From positions 1 to 37,505 of IMG/VR virus record IMGVR_UViG_3300024520_000223: 37,505 nucleotides of DNA. One strand, written 5' to 3'. Made by a program: the position numbers and the translations under genes. Below, piece after piece: positions 16,332-25,691 of the stretch. The notes beneath the pieces were generated by a model. The model was given only the letters and a program-made list of their open reading frames with translations. It ran no database searches and was not told the DNA's origin. The DNA is from a virus. Each line of letters begins with the position of its first letter. Positions within the stretch are counted from its first letter, which is position 1.

Positions 16332-19214
16332 ATGGGTAATGTCACCAACGTACAGGTAGAAATCTTCAACGGCTCCGATGTCAGTCAGGGGACGATTGAC
16401 GGTGACAAACTGTTGAGTTTCAAAACTAAAGCCATGTTGAGCGGCATCGGGAAAGGCGAGTTTGTTGTCGCGCTAGATGATACGGAAAGCACGGCCTTGG
16501 TGACAAGAAACGCTATAGCCGTTCTGTCATTAGATACAACGCGCATCTCGGGCATCATTGTACAAGCATTTATTATTCAGGAAATCAAGCAGGATATTTT
16601 AGCAAGCGGCCGTGCCGTCTTGCGCGTGTCCGGTGCTGACATGCTCTATGAATGGACATATACCAACCTGGGTTATACGGTCATTGATGATGGTGCGGGG
16701 GGTGAAATATCAAATATTGTTGATAATATTGTAACCAATTTCGACCCAGGCATTGGCGGCGGCTGGGGTCATACCAATTTCCATTTTTCAGCGGGACAAG
16801 GCGATGGGTATCACGTCCCAAGCGCGGAGACAGCATGGCAAGCAATTAGTCAGCTTGGTGGGGCGCGGGGGATTTATTATTCGCTAGGATTAAATGATGC
16901 CTCTTATTCTGGCGTAGGCATTCCCGACCGCCGCATCATTGAGTGGGGTAGCTTCCAGGTCACAAACAGCCCCCCGCCGGCCTCTGTATTTGATACGATG
17001 ATCCTGATGTTAGCTCCATCTGCAACGGGTGAGCGGCCAATTCTTGACGGTACGTTTAGGATTATCAATGAACCAAGTGAGGTTGTGACGCGGGTATATG
17101 TTTATGGCGCGGGGCAGGGTAATGACCGTTTTACATTGGCAGATAAAACAGACGCTGATCCTACCGGATTCACAACCACGGCAGCCGATTCTCTCATTGT
17201 AAATACAACGCTGGAAGCCGTTTCAGACCAGCCGCAAATCACGCGCGTGACTCATTTCTCGTCTATCAAGCCAGAGGATATTAGCGATGCCACAATGAGG
17301 GCAACGGCCGCCAACCAATTGTTACAAGCAGGCGTGTCCTATCTAACCGAACGTGATGGTTCTAATAAAGTTTATTATCAAATGGACACGCTCCCAGACG
17401 GCCGTCATATACCAGGCCAACTTGTCACCCTGACATACACACGCACTTCGCCGTGGGATAGTGCGGGGGCAGAGATCGATACAGACATTATATCAATCAG
17501 CGATACGTTTTTACTCCTCGAATATAGCACGACGATGGATAGTAATAACAACTGGGTAGCTACCGTTTTGTTGGGTGACGTGCCGGAATTACCAGAGCAG
17601 GGCGATAGCATGACGGCCAAGCGGATTGTCAAACTGGAGGAGACGCTTAGACATTCAACCTCTGGACAATCATCACCCACAAAACCCGTGGACGGTGATA
17701 CTTACCTTAAATCAGCAGGATCGCCGCCGAACCTGACGGGTAACATGGTGGTTGATGCTGGCATCACGATTGACACGGTAGACATTAGTGCCGCCAATGC
17801 ACAATCATTTTTGATGGTGAATGCAAGTAGCGAACATGAATTTGAACGCAGCGTTAACTTTAGTGCCGACTTTACCATTACCGATAACGGCGCAAACAGC
17901 ACTTATGACATTGACCTCAACGCAGGATCGGGGGCATTGCATGACGCCTTAACGTTGGGTACAAATGCGTCCGCATTTCTTGAATTGACCGGCCAACTTT
18001 TAGGATTAGACACACAAACAGCCAATACGGGTTTCTTTGGCCCCACTACTGGCGTCGCGGCCGATCCCGCCTTTCGGGCGATGGTATTTGCCGATGTGCC
18101 AACAGACAGCGACCCCACGGGCGAGGCGGTATTAGCGAGTGATAGCAACGGCCGTTTAGGATTGGAGGGGTTGGGCATCCTGACCGCACCTGACGGCGAC
18201 TATATCAAAATTACCAGCGGTGTGACGGCTATCGGGCTGGCGAATTCAGGCGCGGCGCGGTTGGAATTTACAAACGCGGTCACCGATTTACTAGAATTAC
18301 ATGACGGCAACTTTAACCTAGTAAACAGCGGCGTGACCAAATTGCAATTGCGATTTGGCGGGGATGTATCAGCGACAGAAAGCGACATATACGCCGCCGA
18401 TGCAATGGGGTTAGCTGCTGACGATGATATAGCTGTATTCATAGATGCAAGCAATGGCAGTACTGCCCGTTCATTTAAGGTAATGAAAGACGCCGAGGAT
18501 GTAGCCAGCGCAACCGAGCTGATGCGCGTAAATGAGAGTGGCGAATTATTGTTAGGGGCAACGGGCAACAGCGGAACTACTGTAGGGGTTACTATCAATC
18601 AGGCCAACCTTGATGACGAGGCTCTCGCATTGCAGGATTCAACCCAGATCGCCACCGGACATACAGCATTTACAAAAACGGAAACATACGGCCGTCTCTT
18701 AAAATGGGTGGGTGCATCGGGCGGCTTACGGGTTGAGGGGTTTACAGAGGCATCGGGCGGGTTGGTATTAATTGGACGCGCCACAAATGAAGTGACGACC
18801 GATACATCCGCCTCAACAGGGAACGTCATTTTACGCGCCGCATTAAAAAGCGGCGTATCGTCTACTACACACGGCAGTACCGGCAATTTATTGGTTGTTC
18901 AAAACAACGCCACGACACGATTCTTAATCAAAGGCAACGGAGACATTCATGCAACCAATACCGTCATAACGGCACTTGATGATTATGATGACGTAGCGTT
19001 GTTGCGAACACTTGACAGAGAAACAACTTTATCTGGTATGATAGAATCTAGTTGGGATAAATTTATAAATTATAATCGCTCTCATTTGGAAGAGGCGGGC
19101 GTAATTGTTGGTGATTTTATCAGTATGCAGGGACACCAACGATTAACGAGCGGAGCTATCTGGCAGCTTCACGAGCGATTGGCGGAAATGGAGGCGAAAA
19201 TTGGCAACGTCTAA
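16332..19214 (+). CDS. Tail tip/baseplate protein with fibre-like C-terminal half (960 aa)
   Basis: Residues 1-430 resemble the siphovirus hub proteins of the ReqiPepy6 gp37/Tal type: two strand-rich modules, LRVSGADMLYEWTYTNLG, and a conserved ITRVTHFSSIKPEDISDATM helix region. After a Ser/Pro/Thr linker (about 435-460), the second half looks like a trimeric fibre body with repeated NSGAARLEFTNAV / NSGVTKLQLRFGG-type turns, and it finishes with a helical coiled coil (SGAIWQLHERLAEMEAKIG). It probably contacts the cell surface. ATG 16332 has an AAATT spacer with no strong ribosome binding site, so translational coupling is likely. Confidence 0.65.
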   Translation: MGNVTNVQVEIFNGSDVSQGTIDGDKLLSFKTKAMLSGIGKGEFVVALDDTESTALVTRNAIAVLSLDTTRISGIIVQAFIIQEIKQDILASGRAVLRVSGADMLYEWTYTNLGYTVIDDGAGGEISNIVDNIVTNFDPGIGGGWGHTNFHFSAGQGDGYHVPSAETAWQAISQLGGARGIYYSLGLNDASYSGVGIPDRRIIEWGSFQVTNSPPPASVFDTMILMLAPSATGERPILDGTFRIINEPSEVVTRVYVYGAGQGNDRFTLADKTDADPTGFTTTAADSLIVNTTLEAVSDQPQITRVTHFSSIKPEDISDATMRATAANQLLQAGVSYLTERDGSNKVYYQMDTLPDGRHIPGQLVTLTYTRTSPWDSAGAEIDTDIISISDTFLLLEYSTTMDSNNNWVATVLLGDVPELPEQGDSMTAKRIVKLEETLRHSTSGQSSPTKPVDGDTYLKSAGSPPNLTGNMVVDAGITIDTVDISAANAQSFLMVNASSEHEFERSVNFSADFTITDNGANSTYDIDLNAGSGALHDALTLGTNASAFLELTGQLLGLDTQTANTGFFGPTTGVAADPAFRAMVFADVPTDSDPTGEAVLASDSNGRLGLEGLGILTAPDGDYIKITSGVTAIGLANSGAARLEFTNAVTDLLELHDGNFNLVNSGVTKLQLRFGGDVSATESDIYAADAMGLAADDDIAVFIDASNGSTARSFKVMKDAEDVASATELMRVNESGELLLGATGNSGTTVGVTINQANLDDEALALQDSTQIATGHTAFTKTETYGRLLKWVGASGGLRVEGFTEASGGLVLIGRATNEVTTDTSASTGNVILRAALKSGVSSTTHGSTGNLLVVQNNATTRFLIKGNGDIHATNTVITALDDYDDVALLRTLDRETTLSGMIESSWDKFINYNRSHLEEAGVIVGDFISMQGHQRLTSGAIWQLHERLAEMEAKIGNV

Positions 19215-19458
19215 AGTAATAACATTAACTGACATCACGCAGGGGCGGCTATACATTGATCCGCTAAGCGACGGCAATCTAACCGTGCAACGCGACTACT
19301 CATTTGTGAGTGGCGATCCGCTTGTGGCAGAGTTATCAGATCGGGCGTTTGCTGCTGTCGTACCGTGGGCTGACGTGCCTGCAAATATCCAACAAGCACT
19401 AATTGATATTGACGCATGGACATATGAGCAGATTTTAGAAAGCGAGGACATGACATGA
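19201..19458 (+). CDS. Small tail-region protein (85 aa, TTG start)
   Basis: The gene starts at TTG 19201, supported by GGAGG 6 bases upstream inside the preceding gene. The protein begins SKVITLTDITQG and is strand-rich, then ends with a helix (ANIQQALIDIDAWTYEQIL). It overlaps the tail tip gene by 14 bases and the next gene by 4, so it belongs to the tail operon. The role is unknown. Confidence 0.6.
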   Translation: MATSKVITLTDITQGRLYIDPLSDGNLTVQRDYSFVSGDPLVAELSDRAFAAVVPWADVPANIQQALIDIDAWTYEQILESEDMT

Positions 19459-19670
19459 ACGATTTAGAGGAATTGATTAATAAGTGGATAGCAAAACGAG
19501 ATGATTTTATCGTGCAGGCAAATAATGAAATTGCATTAATTAACGGCCGTATAGCACAGTTGAAGGATTTGATTGAAGCTCAAGGGCAAGCGCAAGAATC
19601 CCAAAACGGCCGTGTAGATGATACGACAGCCATCGGTACGTTACCAGAGGAACTTGTCAATGAGGGCTAG
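19455..19670 (+). CDS. Short coiled-coil protein (71 aa)
   Basis: Residues 1-45 form a heptad-repeat helix (NDLEELINKWIAKRDDFIVQ then EIALINGRIAQLKDLIEAQG), followed by a Gln/Asp-rich polar end. ATGA overlap with the previous gene. Small coiled-coil proteins in this place are sometimes fibre chaperones or connectors, but nothing in the sequence decides that. Confidence 0.6.
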   Translation: MNDLEELINKWIAKRDDFIVQANNEIALINGRIAQLKDLIEAQGQAQESQNGRVDDTTAIGTLPEELVNEG

Positions 19671-20694
19671 GTTCGGGGTAGTTATTGGTCTACTGTCAAT
19701 CGTCTTCGTTATCATGAGTATTGACGTATTGGCGGTTGATTATACCGAACCTATCCCCCTGCCCCAGCTAGGAACAGACACCTATTTGGGTGTAGTCGGC
19801 GGTCTATATCCGAATGGTTCCAACAATGTACCGAACGGGTATGCTGACGATGCATTTCTCGCCTTGCAAAATGACGACGATATACACGTTCTCTGTTTAG
19901 GTATGTCGAACATGAAATCTACGTGCGAGAATTTCATCAATAAGGCGGCGGGGGAAACGGCCGTTGCCAACAATGTTACAATCCACAATGGGGGTAGACC
20001 CGGACGCGCTCAGCAGGCATGGGGCGGCGGGGTAAGCGATCTCTATACCAACCTGAAGCGGGCGGGTGTATCGGTTCCAGAGGTCGATGTAGTGATCTAT
20101 TTCAACGCGTGGGGGTATCCGTCTGGCGATTTTCAAAGCCATTATGACGAAATGTATGGCAGCTTAACAGAGACAATGGCGAATATCAATAGCGTCTATC
20201 CCAATCTGAAACTAATTTACGTCACATCCCGTGAATATGCCCCACCATGGGCAGCGTCGTTAAATCCTAACCCGTATGCCTATGAGGAGGGGTTTGCTTT
20301 TCGGGATATTGTGACGGGTCGAATCAATGGCAATCTGTCAGGCGTTCCGATTCTGTGGGGTGCATACCAGTACGATCCATCATGGCCTGATTCTTACTTC
20401 AAGGCATCGGACGGGGTGCATTTAAGCAGCGCGGGGCTAGATGTGGCCGGGCAACTGTGGCTTGATTTTTATTTAACACAGAGTTGGTTTGTTGACGGCA
20501 ATCCGTCACCGACAGCAACGCCAACGGCCGTTTCCACAGCTACGCCGACAGGGGGGGCGACGGCAACCCCGACCCCCTTTCCAGCTACGCCTACCCCTGA
20601 TGTTGAGCCAACCATGACGGCAACCAGTGGCGGGTGGCCTCCCCCCGATTGGTGTGAGACTCATCCACAATTACGGATGTGTCAGGAGAAATAG
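19660..20694 (+). CDS. Secreted SGNH/GDSL-type hydrolase with Pro/Thr-rich linker
   Basis: The start is ATG 19660, with AGAGG upstream, overlapping the previous stop; it gives a 344-residue protein with a signal peptide (MRARFGVVIGLLSIVFVIMS then a hydrophobic-to-Ala end). SGNH blocks are visible: block I LGMSN with Ser83, a GRPGRAQQ block II, block III YFNAW with Asn149, and block V DGVHLS with Asp251 and His254. After the enzyme comes a PTATPTAVSTATPT-style linker (about 285-315) and a short Cys-containing tail. Such enzymes remove acetyl or other ester groups from polysaccharides. An export signal is unusual for a virion enzyme, so it may instead act at the host envelope, or have been captured from the host. 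Confidence 0.75.
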   Translation: MRARFGVVIGLLSIVFVIMSIDVLAVDYTEPIPLPQLGTDTYLGVVGGLYPNGSNNVPNGYADDAFLALQNDDDIHVLCLGMSNMKSTCENFINKAAGETAVANNVTIHNGGRPGRAQQAWGGGVSDLYTNLKRAGVSVPEVDVVIYFNAWGYPSGDFQSHYDEMYGSLTETMANINSVYPNLKLIYVTSREYAPPWAASLNPNPYAYEEGFAFRDIVTGRINGNLSGVPILWGAYQYDPSWPDSYFKASDGVHLSSAGLDVAGQLWLDFYLTQSWFVDGNPSPTATPTAVSTATPTGGATATPTPFPATPTPDVEPTMTATSGGWPPPDWCETHPQLRMCQEK

Positions 20695-20697
20695 TAA

Positions 20698-21372
20698 ATG
20701 GCTATTGTTGTCACGGCCGTTGGCGTAGGTACAAATACGAGTAGTAGCACTGTCGTTTCTGGTTCAGTGACTCATGACTCTGCCTCTGTATTTGTAGCTA
20801 TAGTTTCCATTTATGATGTATCTGATACTGTATCTGGTGTGTCTGGAATGGGATTAACCTGGAACGAGGTTCCAACGGATAGTCCGCAGGCTATAAGCAA
20901 TATGGAGCACGCCGTATTTGTTGCTTACGGCTCGGGTTCTAACGGTGCGGTAACCGGTACTGCTACCGGTACATCCAATAGTTTGCTAATTAGAATAATA
21001 GAAATTACGGGAGTGATTCAGCAAGCCGCTGAAGCAGACGAAGGTGCTACTGGCACTTCTACGTCATCTACAGACGATATAACGACCGTTACGGACGGGG
21101 CAGTAATCATTAGTTCACAGGTTTCTGCAAGAGCAATTACGAGCATTGATGATGGATTTACGACCTTAGATATTACAACAACGGCTGGCAGTGGCCCGAC
21201 ACTAATCAATCACGGGTCGGGTTATTTAATATTGGCAACGGCAGGTGCACAAACAAGCTCATATACTCTGGCGGGTAGTGCCAGGGATTGGGCTATAATT
21301 CTGATTGCTTTTGAGGAAGAGGCGGTGGGCGGCGCAGTAGCGATTATGACACCGAATAGGGGCATATGGTGA
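20698..21372 (+). CDS. Tail/fibre-associated protein (224 aa)
   Basis: This Ser/Thr/Gly/Val-rich, strand-rich protein resembles a jelly-roll or concanavalin-like surface module (VTHDSASVFVAIVSIYDVSD, MGLTWNEVPTD, DWAIILIAFEEE). Good ribosome binding site (AGGAGAAATAGTAA). It sits between the SGNH hydrolase and the repeat fibre, suggesting a role in adsorption. No family is named with confidence. Confidence 0.55.
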   Translation: MAIVVTAVGVGTNTSSSTVVSGSVTHDSASVFVAIVSIYDVSDTVSGVSGMGLTWNEVPTDSPQAISNMEHAVFVAYGSGSNGAVTGTATGTSNSLLIRIIEITGVIQQAAEADEGATGTSTSSTDDITTVTDGAVIISSQVSARAITSIDDGFTTLDITTTAGSGPTLINHGSGYLILATAGAQTSSYTLAGSARDWAIILIAFEEEAVGGAVAIMTPNRGIW

Positions 21373-21382
21373 GGATAATATT

Positions 21383-24343
21383 ATGAGTGACAATTTGATC
21401 ACGCAGACAACTGTGTCAACAGTACCGAGCGGCAGCGTTATAGCAACAGAGGATATAGGCTCTGCTCATTATCAAAAAGTCGTAGTTGCATTAACCGACG
21501 GCACAACAATCAACGGCTTGCTTGACGTTGGGCAGTTGGCAATGGCGGCATCTATTCCCGTCGTCATTGCCTCCGATCAATCTTCGATTACCGTTGATTT
21601 ATCAGCAACCGATAACGCGGTATTAGACCAGATTGAAGTTAATACCAGTTATGGAGACAACACGGGCGGCGGTGTTGAAGCTGGTTCATTGCGAGTTACG
21701 TTAGCAAATGACTCAACGGGATTACTATCTGTAGACGATAACGGCGGATCGTTGACGATTGATAACGCTGATATAACCACCATCGCAGGTGCGGTTTCTG
21801 GCTCTGAAATGCAGGTGGACGTAATAACATCTGCCCTGCCCACGGGTGCGGCAACAGCAGCTAACCAGTTGGCAGACGGTCATAACGTGACGATTGACAA
21901 TGCCTCTGGCGGTTCGGCCGTCAATATTCAAGACGGTGGAAATTCGATTACAGTTGATAATGGCGGTACGTTTGTGGTACAGGAAGATGGTGCAGCTTTA
22001 ACCGCCTTGCAATTGATAGACGACGCGGTAGCTACGCTAGGGACTTCTACTTATTCAGAAGCAACAACCAAAGGAAATATCATTGGTGCGGTTCGCAATG
22101 ACACATTGGCCGCACTCGCAAATACAGATAACGAGATTGCACCTTTGCAGGTAAACGCCTCTGGCGCACTATACATTCAGGAAGGCACGGCACTAGATGT
22201 AAGTGGGGCAACGGTAATAGTAGACGGGTCTGGGGTTACGCAGCCAATAAGTGCGGCAAGTTTACCGTTGCCAAGCGGGGCAGCTACAGCGGCGAATCAA
22301 TCCACTGGTAACACAAGCCTGTCAACTATTGCGGGGGCGGTTTCTGGCACCGAAATGCAGGTCGATGTTTTAACGATGCCATCGACGGCCGTTACCAACA
22401 CAGGTACTTTTGCGGTGCAAGAGGATGGCGCGGCATTAACGGCTTTACAGTTGATTGATGATACCGTCTATACCGACGATACAAGCACACATGCCACCGG
22501 AACCAGCAAAGGGCTGGGCATGATGGCGGCAGCAACGCCAACCGATGGGTCGGTTGATGCAAATGACATTGGGATGCTTTCCATGTCAACCGACAGACGG
22601 CTGTTAGTTGATTCTCAAATTGTAGGCACGGATGCGGCTCTTGACGTAAGCGCGGCAACGGTAACGGTTGACGGCTCGGGGGTTACGCAACCAATAAGCG
22701 GAACAGTTACCGCTAATCTATCGGCAACTGACAATGCAGTTTTGGATCAAATAGAAGTCAATACCAGCTATGGAGACAACACGGGCGGCGGTGTTGAGTC
22801 CGGCTCGTTGCGGGTTACGTTAGCAAATGATTCAACGGGATTACTATCTGTAGACGATAACGGCGGATCGTTGACGATTGATAACGCTGATATAACCACC
22901 ATCGCAGGTGCGGTTTCTGGCTCTGAAATGCAGGTGGACGTAATAACATCTGCCCTGCCCACGGGTGCGGCAACAGCCGCTAATCAATTGGCAGATGGTC
23001 ACAATGTAACTGTTGATAATGCCTCTGGCGGTTCGGCCGTCAACATTCAAGACGGTGGTAATTCGATAACGGTTGACAATGGTGGTACGTTTGCCGTTCA
23101 GGTTGACAACATGGGGAGCGCGGTTGATACCAATAACTCAACTACAACGCCATTAGGGGGCAGTGCAACTTACACCGGAACCGGAACCGATATGTTGGGA
23201 TATGCCGCCGTTGCCATTACGCTATACGCCGATGTGGACAGCGCGACCGATGGCATGACGTTTCAATTTAGCACGGATAACACAAATTGGGATGATATTT
23301 ATACCTTTACGATGGATGTCTCCGCCAGCGATACGCGACGTTTTCAATTCTCCGTAACGGCTCAATATTTTAGAGTCGTTTATACCAACGGCGGCGGTGC
23401 ACAATCTGCATTTAGAGTACAAACAATTTTGCACACGGTTGACATTGACACGTCAATCCACAGGTTGGTTGATAATGTATCGCCTGACAGATCGGCAAAT
23501 GTTGTTAAATCGGCACTCATTGCACAGGCAGCGGGATCGGGCAATTTTGTACCAGTGGCGGCGACGTCAGGCGGCAACCTGAAAATGTCTGTACAAGAAT
23601 TTTCAGACGGGGTTGACGTTGGCAATGGGGCGGTAGGTTCTGAAACATTACGGGTCACGATTGCAAGCGATAGCACGGGTCTGATTTCTGTTGACGACAA
23701 CGGAGGTAGCCTCACAGTTGACAACGCAGCCCTAAGCATCGCGGGCGGCGGGGTTGAGGCTTCAGCTTTGCGTGTGACGTTGGCAAGCGACAGCACAGGG
23801 TTGTTGTCAGTCGATGATAACGGCGGATCATTGACGGTTGACGGTACGATTACGGCTAGTAATGCGGCGGGTGATGTAGCCCACGATGCGGCTGATTCTG
23901 GAAATCCCATCAAAACGGGCGCAAAGGCGGTCAACTTTGACGGCACGGCTCCAGGAACGGCCGTGGCAGAGAATGACAGAGTAAATCATATTGCTGATGT
24001 TTACGGCCGTCAATTTGTGGAAACGGCACACCCCAACCATTGGCATGTTTCGGCAGATTACGCAAGCGCACAAACAAACACAACCGTCAAGGCCGCACCA
24101 GGGGCAGGGCTTAAACTATACATTACCGACATTGTAATTAGCAATGGGGCAACGGCTGGAAATATTACGTTGCTTGACGGTTCCGGTGGATCGGTTGTGT
24201 TTGAATTATACCCAGCAGTCAGTGGCGGGGCAGCTATGCCATGGAGAACGCCGATTGATCTAACTGCTAATACGCTATTGGCAATTACCAGCACGACAGT
24301 AACAACACACTCAGTCACGATTAGCGGATACACGGCTCCATAA
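21383..24343 (+). CDS. Repetitive fibre-like virion protein (986 aa)
   Basis: This acidic Gly/Ser/Thr/Asp-rich protein is built from repeated strand motifs: SLRVTLANDSTGLLSVDD and GGSLTIDNADITTIAG appear in a long repeat at residues about 73-200 and again at about 446-572, with shorter partial copies near 750-830. A different globular C-terminal domain (from about residue 890: VKAAPGAGLKLYITDIVISN through TITSTT-like strands) ends the protein and resembles the jelly-roll tips common in environmental phages. It is likely a tail fibre or surface appendage that binds the host. RBS GAGGATAATATT. Confidence 0.65.
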   Translation: MSDNLITQTTVSTVPSGSVIATEDIGSAHYQKVVVALTDGTTINGLLDVGQLAMAASIPVVIASDQSSITVDLSATDNAVLDQIEVNTSYGDNTGGGVEAGSLRVTLANDSTGLLSVDDNGGSLTIDNADITTIAGAVSGSEMQVDVITSALPTGAATAANQLADGHNVTIDNASGGSAVNIQDGGNSITVDNGGTFVVQEDGAALTALQLIDDAVATLGTSTYSEATTKGNIIGAVRNDTLAALANTDNEIAPLQVNASGALYIQEGTALDVSGATVIVDGSGVTQPISAASLPLPSGAATAANQSTGNTSLSTIAGAVSGTEMQVDVLTMPSTAVTNTGTFAVQEDGAALTALQLIDDTVYTDDTSTHATGTSKGLGMMAAATPTDGSVDANDIGMLSMSTDRRLLVDSQIVGTDAALDVSAATVTVDGSGVTQPISGTVTANLSATDNAVLDQIEVNTSYGDNTGGGVESGSLRVTLANDSTGLLSVDDNGGSLTIDNADITTIAGAVSGSEMQVDVITSALPTGAATAANQLADGHNVTVDNASGGSAVNIQDGGNSITVDNGGTFAVQVDNMGSAVDTNNSTTTPLGGSATYTGTGTDMLGYAAVAITLYADVDSATDGMTFQFSTDNTNWDDIYTFTMDVSASDTRRFQFSVTAQYFRVVYTNGGGAQSAFRVQTILHTVDIDTSIHRLVDNVSPDRSANVVKSALIAQAAGSGNFVPVAATSGGNLKMSVQEFSDGVDVGNGAVGSETLRVTIASDSTGLISVDDNGGSLTVDNAALSIAGGGVEASALRVTLASDSTGLLSVDDNGGSLTVDGTITASNAAGDVAHDAADSGNPIKTGAKAVNFDGTAPGTAVAENDRVNHIADVYGRQFVETAHPNHWHVSADYASAQTNTTVKAAPGAGLKLYITDIVISNGATAGNITLLDGSGGSVVFELYPAVSGGAAMPWRTPIDLTANTLLAITSTTVTTHSVTISGYTAP
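21601..21980 (+). repeat. First copy of a ~380-bp intragenic repeat
   Basis: This segment of the fibre gene is repeated at about 22720-23099. A 146-base core (21713-21858) is identical base for base to the second copy, while the flanks of the repeat differ mostly at codon third positions. Confidence 0.9.
22720..23099 (+). repeat. Second copy of a ~380-bp intragenic repeat
   Basis: This is the partner of 21601-21980. The identical core is 22832-22977. Outside the core the protein sequence is conserved but the codons differ, so the core appears to have been homogenised recently. Confidence 0.9.
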
Positions 24344-24531
24344 TGACGCTTTTAATATTATTTGCCGGCTCAGATAGCGCAGTAGTTGTCATTATTGTCG
24401 GCGCGGCCGAAGATGCGGCGTTTGTGAGAAAGGCAAAATTGGCCGCTAATGTCAATAATGAGAGTGTGCTATATGGATTTGTCACAAAAGAAGAGGCGGC
24501 TAATGTGGATGAAGGTTTTGCGAGTAGCTAA
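24343..24531 (+). CDS. Small hypothetical protein (62 aa)
   Basis: The protein starts in a TAATG overlap with the fibre gene. The first 20 residues are hydrophobic (LLILFAGSDSAVVVIIVGAA), the rest helical and mixed-charge. It could be a minor virion or fibre-adaptor component. No family recognised. Confidence 0.5.
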   Translation: MTLLILFAGSDSAVVVIIVGAAEDAAFVRKAKLAANVNNESVLYGFVTKEEAANVDEGFASS

Positions 24532-24543
24532 TCAGAGGCAACT

Positions 24544-24888
24544 ATGGCGACAAAAGTAAAAGAATTACACAATGCAGATGTTGATTTTAGATATGTTATC
24601 TGGTGCGACCTGGACAGCACAAACGACGGCACGGCGGCAGATAATGGCTATCTGCAAGGGGCAACTATTAGCACATCCGTGTGGACGCTGGAAACGGGAT
24701 TAACTGAGGTGTCAGAGGACAGCGCATCTGTCACGATTGGCGGCATAACCTACGACGTTAATACGGTGGCGACGATAAAGGTTAGCACGTCTAGTACCTA
24801 TGTCGGGCAAACATTGACGGCAACCAACAAAATCGTAACATCTGATGCCCGGACATTGAATCATACATTATTGATTCCTATTGTATAA
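24544..24888 (+). CDS. Small structural protein (114 aa)
   Basis: This is a strand-rich, Thr/Ser/Asp-rich protein (FRYVIWCDLDSTNDG, then GITYDVNTVATIKVSTSS). Ribosome binding site CAGAGGCAACT precedes ATG 24544. It is the last gene of the fibre cluster and its style matches small beta-sandwich virion accessory proteins. No exact family recognised. Confidence 0.55.
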   Translation: MATKVKELHNADVDFRYVIWCDLDSTNDGTAADNGYLQGATISTSVWTLETGLTEVSEDSASVTIGGITYDVNTVATIKVSTSSTYVGQTLTATNKIVTSDARTLNHTLLIPIV

Positions 24889-24960
24889 TTAAAGGTATTT
24901 AACAGGTGATTGATAGGTGGTTGATAGACAATTGCCATATAATTAAAGGAGATTTGAAAG
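24882..24960 (+). other. Short gene-free spacer with duplicated 12-mer
   Basis: The 12-mer TATAATTAAAGG occurs at the end of the previous gene (from about 24884) and again from 24938, just before the holin-like start codon, where its AAAGGAG end serves as ribosome binding site. The second TATAAT could be a -10 element, but no TTGACA-like box lies at 16-18 bases, so I do not call a promoter. Between them is a short direct repeat of GGTGRTTGATAG. Confidence 0.5.
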
Positions 24961-25230
24961 ATGGATATTTTGGGAACGGCACTATTATTAGCAGTGGCAA
25001 ATACAAAAATTGTGGATTTTTTTGCAAATCCCGCTAAACAAAAATACGCAAATGTAGATTTTTGGTGGCTTATTTATGTCGCACTAGCAACGGGGGCAGC
25101 AATTGCCTGGTTTGCTGACATCAATTTGTTTGCTGATGTAATCGCGGATGTATTAGCAGGTCGAATTTTGACGGCTGTATTAATTGGCGGAGGGTCTAGC
25201 TTAATCCATGACGTATTTGATAATTCATAA
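24961..25230 (+). CDS. Holin-like membrane protein (89 aa)
   Basis: Two hydrophobic segments are visible (about residues 35-54, WWLIYVALATGAAIAWFA, and about 65-82, ILTAVLIGGGSSLI), with an N-terminal amphipathic part. Strong ribosome binding site AAAGGAGATTTGAAAG. Size, membrane topology and location between the tail genes and the lysis enzyme fit a class II-type holin that would permit endolysin to reach the cell wall. Confidence 0.65.
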   Translation: MDILGTALLLAVANTKIVDFFANPAKQKYANVDFWWLIYVALATGAAIAWFADINLFADVIADVLAGRILTAVLIGGGSSLIHDVFDNS

Positions 25231-25240
25231 TGGATAATGA

Positions 25241-25450
25241 ATGGACACGGCCGCTTACGCTTTGCTGGATGAATCATTGCAGCAACTATCGGAGTACAGT
25301 CAGCGAGCGAAAGGCGGCTTGTCTTTTATACAACGCCAACAAATTTGTACTGAAATGATTAACATCCTATATCGTGTTGAGGTTTTGGTGGAATCAATCA
25401 TAGGCGAGATGGGATGCGAGGAAGATAGATATGACCCCTGCCGAGATTAA
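25241..25450 (+). CDS. Small helical protein (69 aa)
   Basis: It is predicted almost entirely helical (LDESLQQLSEYSQRAKGGLS, ICTEMINILYRVEVLVESII). Short start region after the holin-like gene, overlapping the next gene by 20 bases. It could be a lysis accessory, but no motif supports that. Confidence 0.5.
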   Translation: MDTAAYALLDESLQQLSEYSQRAKGGLSFIQRQQICTEMINILYRVEVLVESIIGEMGCEEDRYDPCRD

Positions 25451-25679
25451 ACAAGCGTTTATGACTGATCATGAATTTCAAATACAAGAAGAAGTGTTAG
25501 ACTTTGATGAATTAACCAATAGGCTGATCGCGCTGGAGCAGCAACACGAAATATCTTCGTTAGAGATATTCAAGAAATATTTACGTGGTGAACTGACAGA
25601 TGACGTTATGACAGAGGCGTGGACAGGCTTGTTTTTCCTTTACCTAGGTACGGCTGAAATTAGATCGTATTCTTGTTAG
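25431..25679 (+). CDS. Helical protein starting MTPAEIKQAF (82 aa)
   Basis: The first ten residues are identical to those of the gene beginning at 25692, so the two N-termini look duplicated. The remainder is helical (DELTNRLIALEQQHEISSLE) and ends with a short hydrophobic patch. It overlaps the previous gene by 20 bases. No family recognised. Confidence 0.55.
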   Translation: MTPAEIKQAFMTDHEFQIQEEVLDFDELTNRLIALEQQHEISSLEIFKKYLRGELTDDVMTEAWTGLFFLYLGTAEIRSYSC

Positions 25680-25691
25680 ATGGGGTAATGT

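Noticed and set aside
21601-24343. Diversity-generating retroelement template/variable repeat
   Set aside because: The repeats differ at synonymous third positions rather than at adenines, both are inside one gene, and no reverse transcriptase is seen in the window.
24938-24943. Promoter before the holin-like gene (TATAAT)
   Set aside because: No acceptable -35 box lies at 16-18 bases; TTGATA copies are at 11 and 22 bases.
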